A DNA stretch of 64,000 bases from Pseudomonas atagonensis. GTDB lineage: Bacteria; Pseudomonadota; Gammaproteobacteria; Pseudomonadales; Pseudomonadaceae. Both the position numbers and the translations under genes were made by a program. Location: contig NZ_VXCA01000009.1 of the NCBI RefSeq assembly GCF_011369485.1, positions 202,853-266,852 on the forward strand, read 5' to 3'. This document shows positions 16,665 to 25,217 of this stretch, piece by piece (within the stretch, counting starts at the first letter, position 1; each line of letters starts with the position of its first letter). The notes under the pieces are model-generated. The model saw only the letters and a list, made by a program, of their open reading frames with translations, ran no database searches and was not told the origin of the DNA.

Positions 16665-17470
16665 TGAAGTTGATGCTGGCTGAACCGTTCAAGAGCCTCT
16701 GGGCCGGACGCGACCCGTTCGCCGAAGTCGAGGGCTTGCAGGGCGAGGTTTACCGCGAGCTGGAAGCCCGCCGGACGCTGCGCACGGAAGTCGATGGCAA
16801 CGGTTTCTTTGTGAAGATTCACCGTGGCGTCGGCTGGGGAGAAATCTTCAAGAACCTTCTGACCGCCAAGCTGCCGGTGCTCGGCGCGGGTCAGGAGTGG
16901 AAAGCCATCCAGCGTCTGCAGGAAGTCGGTGTGCCGACCATGACCGCCGTTGCTTACGGCGAGAAGGGCAGTAATCCGGCGGATCAGCATTCGTTCATCG
17001 TCACCGAAGAACTGGCGCCGACCATCAGCCTTGAAGACTTCAGCATCGACTGGGTCAGGCAGCCGCCTGAGCCAAAACTCAAGCGTGCGCTGATCGCCGA
17101 AGTGGCGCGCATGACCGGTATGATGCACCGCGCGGGGGTCAACCATCGCGACTGCTACATCTGCCACTTCCTGCTGCACACCGACAAACCGGTGACCCCG
17201 GAAGATTTCAAACTCTCGGTAATTGATCTGCATCGGGCTCAGACCCGCCCGGCGATCACTCAGCGCTGGCGCAACAAGGATCTGGCGGCGCTGTACTTTT
17301 CCGCGCTGGACATCGGTCTGACCCGCCGCGACAAGCTGCGCTTCCTCAAAGGCTATTTCCAGCAACCGCTGCGCCAGATTCTGGCTGAAGAAGCGCCGCT
17401 GCTGAGCTGGCTGGAAGGCAAGGCCAACAAACTCTACGCACGCAAGCAGCGTTACGGGGATGCGCTCTGA
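16664..17470 (+). CDS. waaP: LPS core heptose(I) kinase WaaP/RfaP
   Basis: Phosphorylates heptose I of the inner core with ATP; core phosphates stabilise the outer membrane by binding divalent cations and are essential in P. aeruginosa. The protein has a eukaryote-like kinase fold. The catalytic loop is HRDCYICHFLL with Asp163, the same position reported as essential in P. aeruginosa WaaP, and the metal site is VIDLHRAQ. The ATP-lysine is in NGFFVKIHRG. 268 aa, normal length. It overlaps the next kinase gene by one base (TGATG). Confidence 0.95.
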   Translation: MKLMLAEPFKSLWAGRDPFAEVEGLQGEVYRELEARRTLRTEVDGNGFFVKIHRGVGWGEIFKNLLTAKLPVLGAGQEWKAIQRLQEVGVPTMTAVAYGEKGSNPADQHSFIVTEELAPTISLEDFSIDWVRQPPEPKLKRALIAEVARMTGMMHRAGVNHRDCYICHFLLHTDKPVTPEDFKLSVIDLHRAQTRPAITQRWRNKDLAALYFSALDIGLTRRDKLRFLKGYFQQPLRQILAEEAPLLSWLEGKANKLYARKQRYGDAL

Positions 17471-18204
17471 TGGCGGGTTGGACTCTTGAGCCACAGTACA
17501 GTGATCTCGCCGAAGACTTCGGCAGCCTCGAAGCGGTGTTCGCCCTGCAGGGTGAACGGCTGACACGCGATCCGTTGTCCGAAGTGATTCGTGTGCAGCG
17601 CAACGGCGTCAACTATTACGTCAAACGCTACGTCGGTGCCGGCAAGGGTTTGCGTCGCTACCTCGGCAAGCCGCGGGTGAAGATGGAGTGGCAGAACCTC
17701 AAGCGCTTCGCCAAGTGGGGTATCCCCACCGCCGAAGTGGTGGCCTGGGGGCTGGAGCGTCGGGGCGCCGCTTACGATCGTGGGGCGATGATTACCCGCG
17801 AACTGCCGCGCACCGAAGACCTTTCAGCGCTGGCTGAGCGCAAGGATGCGAAACTCAAGGATCGTGCCTGGGTCGATGCGGTCAGTCGGCAGTTGGCGGG
17901 TTATACCCGGACGATGCATGAACATCGTTTCACCCACAACGACTTGAAATGGCGCAACCTGTTGATCGACGATCAGGCGCAGCTGTACCTGATCGACTGC
18001 CCCAACGGCGATTTCTGGCGCGGTTTCTGGCTCAAATATCGAATCACCAAAGATCTGGCTTGTCTCGACAAGGTCGCCAAATATCACTTGTCCAATACCC
18101 AGCGTCTGCGTTTCTACATGCAATATCGCCAGCGTGACCGGCTCAATGCAGCCGACAAGAAACGGATTCGCCACGTGGTGAGATTTTTCGAGGGACGAGA
18201 ATGA
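17470..18204 (+). CDS. LPS core kinase-family protein, WapP-like
   Basis: Second kinase-fold gene of the operon (Kdo/WaaP/InaA superfamily), at the position of PA5008 (wapP) in P. aeruginosa. All key kinase residues are visible: the ATP-lysine Lys52 in NYYVKRYVG, catalytic Asp158 and Asn163 in THNDLKWRNLL, and metal Asp176 in LYLIDCPNGD. It is therefore probably an active sugar kinase acting on a heptose or other core residue; the exact acceptor cannot be told from sequence. 244 aa, soluble. It overlaps wapQ-like by four bases (ATGA). Confidence 0.85.
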   Translation: MAGWTLEPQYSDLAEDFGSLEAVFALQGERLTRDPLSEVIRVQRNGVNYYVKRYVGAGKGLRRYLGKPRVKMEWQNLKRFAKWGIPTAEVVAWGLERRGAAYDRGAMITRELPRTEDLSALAERKDAKLKDRAWVDAVSRQLAGYTRTMHEHRFTHNDLKWRNLLIDDQAQLYLIDCPNGDFWRGFWLKYRITKDLACLDKVAKYHLSNTQRLRFYMQYRQRDRLNAADKKRIRHVVRFFEGRE

Positions 18205-18953
18205 CCGATTTTCTGGCCGCTGAAGACCGTGCGCTGCTCGAGCGCCATGGCCTCGGCACATTTGACGCACTGTGGGCCAAGCAGCTTGATGCCGTGGACG
18301 AGCCGAACACCGACGGTGGCGGCTGGAGCAGCGTGTATCGCCTGGACCTGGAGGGGCGCGGTTTTTACGTCAAACGGCAGAGCAATTACATGACGCGGAC
18401 GTTGCACGCGCCCTTCGGGGAGCCGACGTTCGCTCGGGAGTTTCGCAACATCAGCCGTTACCGCAAGCTCGGTATCCCGGCGATGCAGGCGGCGTTTTTC
18501 GGTGAGCGAAAGGTCAATGGCGAAGTTCGCGCGATCCTGCTGACCCGTGCACTGGACGGCTGGGACGATCTCGATTCGCTGTTGCAGCGCTGGTCGAGCC
18601 TGACGGCACCGCAGCAATCAGCGATTCTCAAGGCCTGCGGGCAACTTGCGCGGCTGCTGCACGGCGTGCGTCAGGTGCACGGCTGTTTTTATCCCAAGCA
18701 TATTTTTCTGCAAGCCCATGGCGATGCCTACGACGCGCAACTGATCGACCTGGAAAAAAACCGGCCATTGCTGTTCGGTCAGCGTGATCGCGTTCGAGAT
18801 CTCGAGCCACTCGTGCGTCGCGCCCCGCAGTGGGGGGCTGCACAACTGCGCGAGTTACTGGCCGCGTATCTGGATCAACCGGTCGACAGTTCGCTGGTCG
18901 ACAGTTGGGTGGCGCGACTGATCGCACGGCGCAGTCACAAGGAGACGCGCTGA
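18201..18953 (+). CDS. InaA/WapQ-like kinase-fold protein lacking the catalytic Asp
   Basis: Third kinase-fold gene, at the place of PA5007 (wapQ). The ATP-lysine Lys58 (FYVKRQ) and the metal Asp183 (LIDLEKNRP) are kept, but the catalytic-loop Asp is replaced: the loop reads VHGCFYPKHIFL, with Cys162 where WaaP has Asp163. I recall the same loop in InaA-type proteins, so this may be a family trait rather than a mutation. Whether it is an active kinase is open; a scaffolding or atypical role is possible. 250 aa. It overlaps its neighbours by four bases and one base. Confidence 0.82.
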   Translation: MTDFLAAEDRALLERHGLGTFDALWAKQLDAVDEPNTDGGGWSSVYRLDLEGRGFYVKRQSNYMTRTLHAPFGEPTFAREFRNISRYRKLGIPAMQAAFFGERKVNGEVRAILLTRALDGWDDLDSLLQRWSSLTAPQQSAILKACGQLARLLHGVRQVHGCFYPKHIFLQAHGDAYDAQLIDLEKNRPLLFGQRDRVRDLEPLVRRAPQWGAAQLRELLAAYLDQPVDSSLVDSWVARLIARRSHKETR

Positions 18954-20407
18954 TGCAGTTGTCCGAGCTGAAAAACAGCGGACGCACGCCGAGCCTGCCA
19001 TTGACGGTGACTCTGGCTGATGCGGCGGGCAGCGCTGACTTGCAGTTGTTGAGCTTGTTGCGTGTATTACCGGGCCAGCGTTACGTGGGCGCCGGCGTCT
19101 GGCGCGGGCGCCCGGTGCTGGCCAAATTGCTCGTCGGCGGTAAAGCGGCGCGGCATTTTCAGCGTGAACTCGACGGCGTGCGCCTGCTTGCAGCTCAAGG
19201 GTTGACCACGCCTTTGCTGCTGGCCGATGGCTTGCAGGACGGCGAAGGCGGCTGGCTGCTGTTTGATTTTCTTCAAGGTGCTGAAAGCCTGGGCGATGCG
19301 TGGCAGCAGGTCGAATCGTTGCCGGTACTGGCTGACGCGCAGTCGGCGGTGCTGGCCGAGGCCCTCGGGGCCATGGGGCAGATGCACCGCAAAGGCTTGT
19401 GGCAAGAAGACCTGCACCTGGACAACCTGCTGCGTCACGACGGGCAGTTGTACTGGATCGACGGTGCCGGCATCCGCGCAGAAACTGCTGGCCAGCCCCT
19501 GTCGCGTCAAAAGGTACTGGAAAACCTCGGGGTGTTTTTCGCCCAGTTGCCCAAATCGCTCGAGCCTTTCACCGAAGAATTGCTGGTGTATTACCTGTTG
19601 AGCAACAGCGAGCACGCGTTGCCGCTGGAAGCCCTGCAAAAGCAGATCGACAAGGTGCGCAGCTGGCGGTTGAGGGATTTCCTGATCAAGGTCGGGCGCG
19701 AGTGCACGCTGTTCAGTGTGCGCCGTGGTGCGTTCGGTCTGCAGGCGATTCGCCGCGAGGAAGAAGCCGCGATGGTGCCGGTGCTGGAGCAGGCCGATGC
19801 GCTGCTTGATCGCGGGCATCTGTACAAGACCGGTGGTGCGGCCAGCGTTGGCAAAGTTGATTCGGCCGGGCGCACATTGGTAATCAAACGTTACAACATC
19901 AAGGGCTTTGCTCACTGGCTCAAGCGTTTCTGGCGCCCAAGCCGTGCGTGGCACTCCTGGCGCGAGGGCAACCGACTGGCATTTCTCGGCATCGCCACGC
20001 CCAAACCGCTGGCGGTGCTGGAGAAGCGCTTTTTGTGGCTGCGCAGTCGCGCTTATCTGGTCACCGAGTTCTTGCCGGGCCCGGACATCATCGAACGCTT
20101 CGCCCCGTACGTCGAAAGTGGCGACGCACCCGAGCCGGAGCTACAGGCGCTGGATCAGTTGTTCGCCCGATTGATCGCCGAGCGCATCAGTCATGGTGAT
20201 TTCAAGGGGCATAACCTGTTCTGGCAGGAAGACCGCTGGGCACTGATCGATCTGGACTCAATGTGTCAGCACACCTCTGCCGGTAGCTTCGCCCCGGCGT
20301 ATGCCCGGGATCGCGCACGGTTCATGCGCAATTGGCCCGAGAGCAGCGCGTTGTATCAGTTGATTGATCAGCGCTTGCCCAAACAGTTGTTCAGTGAATC
20401 CGCTTAA
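18953..20407 (+). CDS. Two-domain LPS kinase-family protein
   Basis: Fourth kinase-type gene, matching the position of PA5006. At 484 aa it holds two kinase-like folds in tandem. The N-terminal domain has its catalytic loop at WQEDLHLDNLL (Asp153) but a DG instead of DF/DL in the metal motif (YWIDGAGIR). The C-terminal domain has ISHGDFKGHNLFW (Asp416) and WALIDLDSM. Both keep the catalytic Asp and loop Asn, so both could be active. The start at 18953 gives MQLSELKNSGRTPSLPL and overlaps the preceding stop by one base. It is the last gene of the tightly overlapping run that begins at waaF. Acceptor unknown. Confidence 0.85.
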   Translation: MQLSELKNSGRTPSLPLTVTLADAAGSADLQLLSLLRVLPGQRYVGAGVWRGRPVLAKLLVGGKAARHFQRELDGVRLLAAQGLTTPLLLADGLQDGEGGWLLFDFLQGAESLGDAWQQVESLPVLADAQSAVLAEALGAMGQMHRKGLWQEDLHLDNLLRHDGQLYWIDGAGIRAETAGQPLSRQKVLENLGVFFAQLPKSLEPFTEELLVYYLLSNSEHALPLEALQKQIDKVRSWRLRDFLIKVGRECTLFSVRRGAFGLQAIRREEEAAMVPVLEQADALLDRGHLYKTGGAASVGKVDSAGRTLVIKRYNIKGFAHWLKRFWRPSRAWHSWREGNRLAFLGIATPKPLAVLEKRFLWLRSRAYLVTEFLPGPDIIERFAPYVESGDAPEPELQALDQLFARLIAERISHGDFKGHNLFWQEDRWALIDLDSMCQHTSAGSFAPAYARDRARFMRNWPESSALYQLIDQRLPKQLFSESA

Positions 20408-20541
20408 AGCGCTGCCAATACTTGGCTAAACAAAACGGACAAGCTCTTCTGACTTGTCCTACAGCTTCTCCAGAAGTCATGAACTGTGCCGCGCTCAGCC
20501 CCGATGCTAATTTGCCTGACCAACCGGAAAGGCAAAATCTG

Positions 20542-20874
20542 ATGTTCAAAAAAGCTGTGGCGCTGGGTGCTTGTTCATGGATGTTATCGGGCTGCGGCAG
20601 TGCCCTGACTGTCTTGCAGGACGATGCCGACGCCTCGCGCGAACTGCGCAAGCGCAAAACCTATTGCCAGTCCATTCCGCGCATCTACAGCGGTCTGGCC
20701 TATGACTTTTGTGTCTTGCACGCGCCGCCTGATCCCAGCGGTGTTCTGGTGCCTTTCGTCTTGCTCGACTTGCCACTGTCCGGGGCGGTAGACACGCTTT
20801 CGCTGCCTTACACGATTTATCGCCAGGTTTCCGATGGCAATCTGTCGATTTACTGGCGAACAGGCCGGTATTGA
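20542..20874 (+). CDS. Small outer-membrane lipoprotein, YceK/YidQ-like
   Basis: A 110-aa protein with a lipoprotein signal: MFKKAVALGACSWMLSGCGS, lipobox LSGC. The mature part contains RIYSGLAYDFC and LLDLPLSGAVDTLSLPYTI, typical of the YceK/YidQ family of small lipoproteins whose function is unknown. I chose the ATG at 20542, which is the only start that puts the signal peptide at the N-terminus. It sits between the LPS kinase operon and the carbamoyltransferase; the 134-base gap before it suggests a separate promoter. Confidence 0.8.
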   Translation: MFKKAVALGACSWMLSGCGSALTVLQDDADASRELRKRKTYCQSIPRIYSGLAYDFCVLHAPPDPSGVLVPFVLLDLPLSGAVDTLSLPYTIYRQVSDGNLSIYWRTGRY

Positions 20875-20948
20875 GCAGCGGGACAAGGTTTCTTCAGGCC
20901 GATCATCCTGGAGCAATTCGTACAGGGTAATTCCCGTCACGTTTACGC

Positions 20949-20954
20949 TATAAT
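20949..20954 (+). promoter_or_regulatory. Probable -10 element for the carbamoyltransferase gene
   Basis: A perfect TATAAT lies 92 bases before the GTG start, in the context ACGCTATAATCCCGCCC. No clear -35 is seen at the standard distance. A long leader follows, containing a small CTCGC/GCGAG stem. Confidence 0.45.
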
Positions 20955-21045
20955 CCCGCCCTTTAGCTGTCTCTCGCCCGTTGCGAGGGCACTTCAATTT
21001 TCAAGGCGCCTCGCGCCTGAATGCAGACTAAAGAGGCTAGACCCT

Positions 21046-22800
21046 GTGGCATTGACGATTCTTGGCCTGTCCGGCGCCCTTAGCCATGACCCTTCAGCAG
21101 CCTTGTACATCGACGGCAAGCTGGTGGCGGCGGCTGAAGAAGAGCGCTTCGTACGCGATAAACATGCAAAGAACCGCATGCCTTACGAATCGGCGAAGTT
21201 CTGCCTCGAGCAGGCCGGCATCAAACCGTCCGACGTTGACGTCGTGGCCATTCCGTTCGCCCCGATCAGCCTGTTCGGCAAGGCCCGCTGGCACTACGCC
21301 AAGCGTTACTGGTACGCCCCGGATCGCGCCCTCGATGCGATCCTGATGGGCAACCGTCGCTACAAGCGTTATCGCAACAAGATTGTCTGGTGCCTCGAAC
21401 AACTGGGCTTCGATCCGAAAAAGATCAAGATCGAGCCGGTCGAGCACCACCTGGCTCACGCCTCCAGCGCCTACCACTGCTCCGGGTTCAAAGAGAAAAC
21501 CGCGATCCTCGGTATCGACGGCAAAGGTGAGTACGCCACGACTTTCTTCGGTTATGGCGAGAACGGCAAGATCCACAAGATCAAGGAATTCTTCGATCCG
21601 GACTCCCTCGGCGGCCTGTACGGCGCGATCACCGAGTTCCTCGGTTTCGAGATGCTCGACGGCGAGTTCAAGGTGATGGGCATGGCGCCGTACGGCGATG
21701 CCAGCAAATACGATTTCTCGCGTCTGGCCTCGTTCGAGAACGGCGAACTGGTGATCAACACCGACTACGCCAACGTGATCGGTCTGCGTCGTTACAAAGA
21801 GAAGGGCAAGGGTTTCTACTTCTCGCCGAAGCTGATCGAATGGCTCGGCCCGAAACGTGAAGGCGATATCGCTGACGAGCCGTACATCCACTACGCCGCG
21901 AGCATGCAAGCGCTGTTCGAGAAGCTGGCGCTGCAGATGATCGACTACTACCTGGGCGACGTGCTCAAGGAAACCGGCAAACTGGCCTTCGCCGGCGGTT
22001 GCGCGCTGAACGTCAAGCTCAATCAGAAGATCATTGCCCGCGACGACATCAAGGAGTTGTTCGTGCAACCGGCGTCCGGCGATGCCGGCACTGCGGTTGG
22101 CGCGGCGGCCTATGTTTCTCACGCCCGTGGCGTGCCGGTCGAGAAGATGGAGCACGTCTACCTCGGCCCGTCGTACAGCAACGAAGACGTGATCGCCGCA
22201 TGCGCCCGTCACGAGAACAAGCCGACCTGGCGCAAGCTCGACAATATGCCGGAGCAGATCGCCAAAATCATGGTTGAAGGCAATCCGGTGGCCTGGTTCC
22301 AGGGGCGCATGGAGTTCGGCCCGCGCGCCCTCGGCGGTCGTTCGATCATTGGTTGCCCGAGCGTTGCCGGCGTTGCCGATCGCATCAACCATCAAATCAA
22401 GTTCCGCGAGCGCTGGAGGCCTTTCTGCCCGTCGATGCTCGACACCGTTGCGCCACAGATGATCAAGATCGATCACCCGGCGCCGTTCATGACCTTCACC
22501 TTTGAAGTGGCTGAAGAGTGGAAGACCCGCGTGCCGGAAGTCGTCCATGAAGACGGTACGTCCCGCGCCCAGGTACTCAAGCGCGAATACAACCCGCGCT
22601 ACTACGACATGATGAAAGCGCTGGAAGACCTGACCGGTAACGGGGTCTCGTTGAACACCTCGCTGAACCGTCGTGGCGAACCGATGATCTGCTCGCCGAC
22701 AGACGCGTTGAACATGTTTTTCGGTTCCGACCTGCAATATCTGATCATGGAAGATATTCTTGTCGTCAAAGAGGGTGTGCAAGGAAACGGTCTTGACTGA
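21046..22800 (+). CDS. Carbamoyltransferase (NodU/CmcH/TobZ family), LPS core
   Basis: Transfers a carbamoyl group from carbamoyl phosphate to a sugar hydroxyl. Family hallmarks: N-terminal Kae1-like domain with ILGLSGALSHDPSAALY, the metal motif EHHLAHASSAYHCSG, a GIDGKGEYAT nucleotide segment, and a C-terminal domain with WFQGRMEFGPRALGGRS. 584 aa, full length. The start is GTG, with GAGG nine bases upstream. In P. aeruginosa the homologue PA5005 sits in the same place and the inner core carries a 7-O-carbamoyl heptose, so that is the likely product; this link is inference. It overlaps the next gene by eight bases. Confidence 0.93.
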   Translation: MALTILGLSGALSHDPSAALYIDGKLVAAAEEERFVRDKHAKNRMPYESAKFCLEQAGIKPSDVDVVAIPFAPISLFGKARWHYAKRYWYAPDRALDAILMGNRRYKRYRNKIVWCLEQLGFDPKKIKIEPVEHHLAHASSAYHCSGFKEKTAILGIDGKGEYATTFFGYGENGKIHKIKEFFDPDSLGGLYGAITEFLGFEMLDGEFKVMGMAPYGDASKYDFSRLASFENGELVINTDYANVIGLRRYKEKGKGFYFSPKLIEWLGPKREGDIADEPYIHYAASMQALFEKLALQMIDYYLGDVLKETGKLAFAGGCALNVKLNQKIIARDDIKELFVQPASGDAGTAVGAAAYVSHARGVPVEKMEHVYLGPSYSNEDVIAACARHENKPTWRKLDNMPEQIAKIMVEGNPVAWFQGRMEFGPRALGGRSIIGCPSVAGVADRINHQIKFRERWRPFCPSMLDTVAPQMIKIDHPAPFMTFTFEVAEEWKTRVPEVVHEDGTSRAQVLKREYNPRYYDMMKALEDLTGNGVSLNTSLNRRGEPMICSPTDALNMFFGSDLQYLIMEDILVVKEGVQGNGLD

Positions 22801-23701
22801 AACACAGATCAGCGTTGTGATCCCGGCCTACAACTACGCTCAATCCCTGCGGCGAGCAGTGGAGTCGGTGTTGGCGCAGTTGCATGAGGCGACGGCGGAT
22901 CTGTTGGTTATCGATGATGGTTCGACCGACACGACGCCTGAAGTGTTGAAAGCGCTCCTGGCCGAACACGCCGGGCGCTTTCGCGCGATACGCAAGAGCA
23001 ATGGCGGACTGTCCTCAGTCCGCAATCGCGGGATCGAGGAGACGGCCGGGCGTTATCTGGTCTTCCTCGATGCGGATGATGAAATGGCCCCGGGTGCATT
23101 GGCGGCGCTGTCGAAGCACATTGCCTGCAATCCGAAGAGTCAGATGATCATTGGTGCGCACTGGTCGGTTTTCACTGGCGGCAAGCGCAGCCTGCAAAAT
23201 GCCAAGCCGTTGCCGGAATCGGTGCGCCTGCGCGTAAGGGGCTACTTGCTGGACAAGACCGTCTCTATCTCCAATGGCGCCTGTGCGATGCATCGCGATG
23301 TATTTGCGCCAGGCAATTACCCCGAGCATCTGCGCAACGTTGAAGATTTGCCGGTATTCGCGCAGGTATTGGCGCGTTTCCCTTGCAGTGTGATGGATCA
23401 GCCATTGGCACTCATTTACAAGCACGCTGACAGCATGCGCCATGATCTGCGCCAGAGCCTTGCGGCGGGCACGGAACAGGTGGTCAGCGAGGTTTTCTCC
23501 AGCCGGCGCATGCCGCTGGAGTTTCACGATTTGCGTCAGGCGTTTCTGGCGCAGCGTTGCCTGTCGCTGTTCCGCGATTGTTACTCGCATGGCGAATACA
23601 AGCTCGCCAAGACGTTTTACGTTCAGGCGCTGCGTGCCGACTGGCGCACGCTGGGGCGTTGGTCGTACATGCGTAAAGCCCTGCGGCTGCTTTTCCGATA
23701 A
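22793..23701 (+). CDS. Glycosyltransferase family 2
   Basis: GT-A fold family 2 transferase. The N-terminus ISVVIPAYNYAQSLRRAVES, then LLVIDDGSTDTT and FLDADDEMAPGAL (the DxD metal site), are diagnostic. The C-terminal half has EDLPVFAQVLARF. 302 aa. I prefer the TTG start at 22793, which has AAGGA seven bases upstream and overlaps the carbamoyltransferase stop; the ATG at 22760 is also in frame but lies deeper in the upstream gene. Probably adds an outer-core sugar; donor and acceptor unknown. Confidence 0.88.
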   Translation: MTETQISVVIPAYNYAQSLRRAVESVLAQLHEATADLLVIDDGSTDTTPEVLKALLAEHAGRFRAIRKSNGGLSSVRNRGIEETAGRYLVFLDADDEMAPGALAALSKHIACNPKSQMIIGAHWSVFTGGKRSLQNAKPLPESVRLRVRGYLLDKTVSISNGACAMHRDVFAPGNYPEHLRNVEDLPVFAQVLARFPCSVMDQPLALIYKHADSMRHDLRQSLAAGTEQVVSEVFSSRRMPLEFHDLRQAFLAQRCLSLFRDCYSHGEYKLAKTFYVQALRADWRTLGRWSYMRKALRLLFR

Positions 23702-23753
23702 TGTTTCGATGACTTGTTTGCGTACCTGTGGCGCGTGTGGTTGAGGGGGCTGG

Positions 23754-25214
23754 GTGAAAGGTACGGACGGTGAATGGGTGGCCAAGGCTGCCCGAGTGGT
23801 CAATGAACACCCGGTGAGTTTGGCGTTTTGGGCAAGTATCCTGCTGTCGCTGATCGCCGTCCTTGGTACCGCGACGGTCGGGCGTGACGCTGCGCTTTAT
23901 ATTGATATCGCTCAACAAGTCACGGAGCATGGACCCAGCGTTGCCTGGCAATACTTCGACTGGCCGTGGTTTTCGTTTCTCCTCGCATCAACCCATCAAA
24001 TCCTGCACTTGCCGCTGGAACTGAGCGCCTACCTTTGGTGTGGTCTGTTTTTCGCCGGCACCTGCGCGTTGATTGTCGACTGCGTCCGTCAGCGCACGCC
24101 TGAAATCGCCGGTTGGGCTTGTCTGGTCGTTTTGGCGATGCCGGCGGTCAATGCCTTTCGAAATGACATCATTCGTGAATGCGGCTTCTGGTTTTTTTGC
24201 TCTCTGACTTTGTGGCTGGCGTTCCGTTGGCATGCCCGTGGTGGTTGGCTCAGGGCTGTTTTAATTCATCTGGCGATTGTCGGCGCCGCTCTGTTTCGTC
24301 TTGAGGCGTTGCTGCTTTTGCCCGCCTTGGGACTGTGGCAGTTGCCCAATCTCTGGGCGGCTACCCGGCGTACGCGATTCCTGCAGTTCGCCCTGTTGCC
24401 GGTGCTGGGGCTCCTGGCCGCATCTGCCTCTGGCATCTTCACATCGGCGCGCTTCCTGATTTACCTGGACATGATCGCGCCACACAGCGTGTATGCTTCG
24501 TTCCAGATGCTTTCCGAGCAATTCGGCAACTCGTTGATCAACAAATACTCTCAGGACGAGGCCGGGCGCATTGTCTTCTTTGGCATGCTGGCGGCAATGG
24601 CGATCAGCTTCGTGAAGCTGATGGGGCCCTTCGCTGTGCCGTTCGTGTTGCGCCGCAATTGGGGTGTGCTGGGGGCTTACTGGCGAGACTACCGCCCATT
24701 CGCCTGGGCGGCGGTGCTGTATCTGCTGGTGCTGGTGCTGTTCTTCATCAAGCAGCAGTTCATGAACACTCGCTACCTGAGCTTTCTGAACCTGTTGTTC
24801 GTGCCGGTGCTGGCCATGGGCCTGGCAGCTTTTGCCCGTCAATGTCCTCGATGGGGCAAAGTGTTGGTGGTGCTGGCGCTGCTGGTGATGTTGTCCAACG
24901 TGATTTCCACCGGCGCAGGGAAAACTCATTACGTCGCAGCCGGTCGCTGGGTTGCCGCGCACGTCGAGCCAGGTGCCCCCACGTATTTCGAGGACGGTCG
25001 CATCAGCTATTACGCGGGTCGTGGGTACGTGGTACCTGATTTAACCCAGGAGCAGGCAATGTCCCCGGCGCACGTAGCAGATTACCGGTATTTCCTGATC
25101 GAAGGGACGGGCAAGGAACCGGGGTTGAATGAGTGGCTGGCCGCGCACAAGCTGCGGATTATCGAGCGCTTCGCCAATCGTAAAGGCGCCACCATTCTGG
25201 TGATCGGCCAGTAA
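23754..25214 (+). CDS. Polytopic membrane glycosyltransferase, GT39/ArnT-like
   Basis: 486-aa integral membrane protein with about ten hydrophobic segments. After the first segment comes GRDAALYIDIAQ (Arg44, Asp45), resembling the catalytic periplasmic loop of GT39/GT83 enzymes (PMT, ArnT), which use polyprenyl-phosphate sugars. It therefore probably modifies lipid A-core on the periplasmic side. The start is GTG at 23754, 53 bases after the GT2 stop. It occupies the part of the cluster where PAO1 has wapR and waaL; it is not itself a WaaL-type ligase by appearance. Substrate unknown. Confidence 0.72.
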   Translation: MKGTDGEWVAKAARVVNEHPVSLAFWASILLSLIAVLGTATVGRDAALYIDIAQQVTEHGPSVAWQYFDWPWFSFLLASTHQILHLPLELSAYLWCGLFFAGTCALIVDCVRQRTPEIAGWACLVVLAMPAVNAFRNDIIRECGFWFFCSLTLWLAFRWHARGGWLRAVLIHLAIVGAALFRLEALLLLPALGLWQLPNLWAATRRTRFLQFALLPVLGLLAASASGIFTSARFLIYLDMIAPHSVYASFQMLSEQFGNSLINKYSQDEAGRIVFFGMLAAMAISFVKLMGPFAVPFVLRRNWGVLGAYWRDYRPFAWAAVLYLLVLVLFFIKQQFMNTRYLSFLNLLFVPVLAMGLAAFARQCPRWGKVLVVLALLVMLSNVISTGAGKTHYVAAGRWVAAHVEPGAPTYFEDGRISYYAGRGYVVPDLTQEQAMSPAHVADYRYFLIEGTGKEPGLNEWLAAHKLRIIERFANRKGATILVIGQ

Positions 25215-25217
25215 AAC

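Noticed and set aside
20437..20459. GGACAAG/CTTGTCC stem after the two-domain kinase gene as a terminator
   Set aside because: Only a seven-base-pair stem with no T-run; not strong enough to annotate.
21094..22782. 562-codon open frame opposite the carbamoyltransferase
   Set aside because: Antisense shadow of a protein with complete family motifs, with no start signal or domain.
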